NCBI GenBank assembly: GCA_963977795.1
Contig: CAXBRB010000137.1
Coordinates: forward strand, 1 to 7,394
Source of the DNA: Bog-756 sp963977795
Lineage (GTDB): Bacteria > Actinomycetota > Acidimicrobiia > Acidimicrobiales > RAAP-2
Direction: 5' to 3'
Length of the DNA stretch: 7,394 nt
A model generated the notes under the pieces. It had not been told where the DNA came from and did not search any database. It worked only from the letters and a program-made list of their open reading frames with translations. This document shows, piece after piece, positions 5,920-7,394 of this stretch (position 1 is its first letter; every line of letters begins with the position of its first letter). The translations under genes and the position numbers were made by a program.

Positions 5920-6308
5920 CCGTGGTCGGCCGGTCCGCCCACCACGTGCTGGGTGCCGTCAACCCGGTACTCCACGATCCGACCTTCGGCATCCAGGCCC
6001 ACGGCGTCGATGCCCTCTCGTCGGAGGACCCGGTCCATCGGCGTGGTCAGCATCCGCTCCTGGATCCGGGCATTGGTCTCGGCTTCTGCGGCGTAGCGCA
6101 CGGCGGCCTCGAGTGCCGGGCTGGGCGGCGCGCCCTCGAGGGCACGCTCGACCATGCGGCGGCCGGCCACATCGCGCATGGTGACCTCGCGCCCCACCCG
6201 GGCCCAATGCTCGATCTGCTGGGCCATCGAACGGTGCTCGCGCACGCCCTCGACCTCGGCCGCCTCCAGGAGATCGACGGAAATCCGGGTCGACTGCGTC
6301 TTCGCCAT
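5916..6308 (-). CDS. ParD-like ribbon-helix-helix antitoxin (PF11903-type)
   Basis: The 130-residue protein has an N-terminal ribbon-helix-helix DNA-binding fold: strand STRISVD (6-12), helix LLEAAEVEGVRE (13-24), and helix RSMAQQIEHWARVGRE (26-41). The MAQQIEHWARVGR stretch is the hallmark of the ParD-like antitoxin family. The middle (about 45-95) is helical and charged. The C-terminus (about 101-124) looks like a beta-hairpin, VGLDAEGRIVEYRVDG, and may cover the toxin. The start at 6308 is chosen because GGAAGG (6321-6316) lies 7 bases before it. An in-frame ATG at 6323 would overlap that ribosome site and adds only five residues. The protein is expected to neutralise the downstream kinase-like toxin and to repress its own promoter by binding the 28-bp palindrome at 6351-6378. 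The toxin gene overlaps by GTGA. The family call is from memory of conserved residues, and the pairing is supported by position. Confidence 0.83.
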   Translation of the reverse strand: MAKTQSTRISVDLLEAAEVEGVREHRSMAQQIEHWARVGREVTMRDVAGRRMVERALEGAPPSPALEAAVRYAAEAETNARIQERMLTTPMDRVLRREGIDAVGLDAEGRIVEYRVDGTQHVVGGPADHG

Positions 6309-6315
6309 CGGTCCA

Positions 6316-6321
6316 CCTTCC
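6316..6321 (-). promoter_or_regulatory. Ribosome binding site deciding the antitoxin start
   Basis: On the minus strand GGAAGG reads from 6321 to 6316, 7 bases before ATG at 6308. This favours 6308 over the upstream in-frame ATG at 6323, which has no such site. Confidence 0.65.
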
Positions 6322-6350
6322 ATGCGTTGGCAGCACGATCAAGGTGCGCT

Positions 6351-6378
6351 GCACTCTGCCACGATCGTAGCAGAGTGC
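6351..6378. promoter_or_regulatory. 28-bp near-perfect palindrome, putative TA operator
   Basis: The outer arms GCACTCTGC (6351-6359) and GCAGAGTGC (6370-6378) are exact reverse complements. The centre, ACGATCGT (6361-6368), is itself palindromic. Only the pair C6360/A6369 breaks the 28-bp dyad. It lies 43 bases upstream of the antitoxin start and contains the -10-like TACGAT of the minus strand. This is the usual arrangement for a ribbon-helix-helix antitoxin that represses its own operon. A near copy of the core, CACGATC, recurs at 6334-6340. The palindrome is seen directly; binding by the antitoxin is inferred. Confidence 0.7.
6364..6369 (-). promoter_or_regulatory. Candidate -10 box TACGAT for the toxin-antitoxin operon
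   Basis: TACGAT reads on the minus strand from 6369 to 6364 and matches TAnnnT. Transcription would start near 6357, leaving a leader of about 50 bases that includes the GGAAGG ribosome site. A second TAnnnT, TAGGGT at 6387-6382, lies just upstream and is an alternative. No convincing -35 is seen for either. The TACGAT lies inside the palindrome, so a bound repressor would block it. Confidence 0.42.
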
Positions 6379-6404
6379 GTCACCCTAGATTGCAGGGCGA
6401 CGAG

Positions 6405-6422
6405 AGGACGGTGCCCCGTCCT
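6405..6422 (-). terminator. Hairpin downstream of the minus-strand SDR, candidate terminator
   Basis: AGGACGG (6405-6411) and CCGTCCT (6416-6422) form a perfect 7-bp stem with a 4-base loop, starting 7 bases past the SDR stop at 6429. No U-tract follows. The position fits termination of the SDR transcript before the antitoxin promoter, so the TA cassette is probably its own unit. Confidence 0.45.
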
Positions 6423-6428
6423 GTGCGC

Positions 6429-7325
6429 TCAGTCAGCCGGGGCGCCGGCCACCAGCGCCTCGCTGATCGCCCACAGGCGCTCGGCGGCCTCGTCGTCCCG
6501 GGCGTGGGCCGACGGGGTGCGGGCCTTGCACCGGGCGAAGTACTCCCCGGTCACGTCGGCCACGTCGGGCGAGCTGGCCAGGTAGACGGTGGTCCGGGCG
6601 CCCTTCTCGGGGGTCAGGCTGAGCGGGGCGTAGAGCTTGATGCCGAGGGCGAAGAGGCCGGTGGTGTCCCCGTCGCGGCCGTACCCGGTGGCCACCGACC
6701 CCGGGTGGAGGCAGTTGACGGTGACTCCGGTGCCGGCCAGCCGGCGGGCCAGGACCCGGGTGAAGAGGATGTTGGCCAGCTTGGTGCGGCCGTAGACCTC
6801 CATGGAGCTGTACGAGCGCTCGGCCATGAGGTCGTCGAAGACCATGCCCCGGCGGGCGAAGCGGTGGGCCGTCGAGGCCACGTTGACGATGCGGGACGGT
6901 GCCGAGGCCACCATGCGGTCGGCCAGGAGCTCGGTGAGCAGGAAGGGGCCGAGGTGGTTGATCTGGAAGGTGGCCTCGTGGCCGTCCACGGTGACCTGGC
7001 GGTCGGACAGGACCAGGCCGGCGTTGTTGACCAGCACGTCGATGCGGGGGCACCGCTCGAGCAGGTCGGCCGCCCCGGCCCGCACCGAGGACAGGTCGGC
7101 CAGGTCGAAGACCGACAGGTCGACGTCGGTCGAGCCGGCCGCCTTGGCGATGTCGGCCACGGCGGCCGCCCCCCGCTCGGCGCTGCGGGCCGTGATGACC
7201 ACCCGGGCCCCGGCCCGGGCCAGATCGACGGCGGCCGCCTTGCCGATGCCGGAGTTCCCCCCGGTGATGACGATGGTCTTGCCGGACAGGGACCGGGGGG
7301 CCGGCGGGGCGGGGGTCGGGGACAC
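6429..7325 (-). CDS. SDR oxidoreductase, retinol dehydrogenase-like
   Basis: This complete 298-residue short-chain dehydrogenase resembles the retinol-dehydrogenase / WW-domain-oxidoreductase-like group and probably reduces or oxidises a lipophilic aldehyde/alcohol with NAD(P)(H). It shows the cofactor motif TGGNSGIG (21-28), an Arg after the second strand (ITARSAERG, which tends to favour NADPH), DLADLSS (74-80), NNAG (100-103), QINHLGPFLLT (121-131), catalytic Ser151 in VNVASTAHRF, Tyr178 and Lys182 in VYGRTKLAN, and the CLHPGSVATG loop (205-214). The N-terminus has a Pro-rich lead of about 12 residues. The GTG start at 7325 is supported by GAGGAG (7336-7331) 5 bases upstream. Length is normal and the frame is intact. 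It is read towards the TA cassette but separated from it by a 120-base gap containing a hairpin and a promoter, so a functional link is not implied. The substrate is unknown. Confidence 0.93.
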   Translation of the reverse strand: MSPTPAPPAPRSLSGKTIVITGGNSGIGKAAAVDLARAGARVVITARSAERGAAAVADIAKAAGSTDVDLSVFDLADLSSVRAGAADLLERCPRIDVLVNNAGLVLSDRQVTVDGHEATFQINHLGPFLLTELLADRMVASAPSRIVNVASTAHRFARRGMVFDDLMAERSYSSMEVYGRTKLANILFTRVLARRLAGTGVTVNCLHPGSVATGYGRDGDTTGLFALGIKLYAPLSLTPEKGARTTVYLASSPDVADVTGEYFARCKARTPSAHARDDEAAERLWAISEALVAGAPAD

Positions 7326-7394
7326 GGTGGCTCCTCAGGGTCGGGACAGCGGGACGGGTGCGGGGGCGTCAGGGTCGCCGGACGGGACGGGCCC
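7326..7394 (-). other. Contig end upstream of the minus-strand SDR, possible gene tail
   Basis: These 69 bases hold the SDR ribosome site (7331-7336) and no clear promoter. On the minus strand one frame is open from the contig edge for 19 codons to a TGA at 7337-7335 (Pro/Ser/Asp-rich), so the end of an upstream gene is possible but not supported by any motif. A 9-base direct repeat, TCAGGGTCG, occurs at 7335-7343 and 7369-7377. Confidence 0.2.

Noticed and set aside
6309..6323. The upstream ATG at 6323 as the antitoxin start
   Set aside because: It overlaps GGAAGG, which is well spaced for the ATG at 6308, and the added residues (MEGGP) are not part of the RHH fold.
7335..7377. TCAGGGTCG direct repeat as an attachment or insertion site
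   Set aside because: Two 9-base copies in a low-complexity G-rich stretch, with no mobile gene nearby.

Overview
The window looks like a complete assembly contig of very GC-rich (about 70-75% by sampled lines) actinobacterial DNA. Support for an actinobacterium comes from strong G/C preference at third codon positions, GTG starts, TAnnnT -10 elements only 6-7 bases before ATG (leaderless style), and protein families common there: an amine-dehydrogenase-like DapB-fold protein beside an SDR, an MFS_3 exporter, and an ABC exporter with a long linker before Walker A. An Acidimicrobiia-like or other uncultured actinobacterium is plausible, but the lineage is inferred. The first 69 bases are not genomic. 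They are an Illumina indexed P7/TruSeq adapter preceded by a T run, so the real sequence starts at base 70.

Layout: 70-563 (+) is the C-terminal part of a classical SDR oxidoreductase, cut by the adapter. It is followed 70 bases later by a complete NAD(P)-dependent amine-dehydrogenase-like (DapB-fold) protein (634-1710, +), probably in the same operon. A structured 220-base gap (1711-1930) holds a strong hairpin and tandem GGTACC sites. A TAGGGT -10 then lies 7 bases before a 28-codon leader ORF (1931-2017), whose TGA overlaps the GTG start of a full-length ABC half-transporter (2014-3915, +). A second leaderless-type promoter with the same GGTAGSGTC core drives an MFS_3-type transporter (3994-5292, +). 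A GC-rich inverted repeat separates this gene from a convergent minus-strand block.

On the minus strand, reading right to left, there is a complete retinol-dehydrogenase-like SDR (7325-6429), a candidate hairpin terminator, and then a toxin-antitoxin cassette. The cassette consists of a ParD-like ribbon-helix-helix antitoxin (6308-5916) and a COG4185/zeta-type P-loop kinase toxin (5919-5344). The two genes overlap by GTGA, and a near-perfect 28-bp palindrome covers a -10-like box upstream of the antitoxin. The cassette looks less codon-biased than its neighbours, which fits separate acquisition.

The most interesting parts are the zeta/ParD-like module with its palindromic operator and the leaderless leader peptide coupled to the ABC exporter. 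The remaining genes are ordinary actinobacterial metabolic and transport genes. No RNA gene, CRISPR array, insertion sequence or phage gene was seen.
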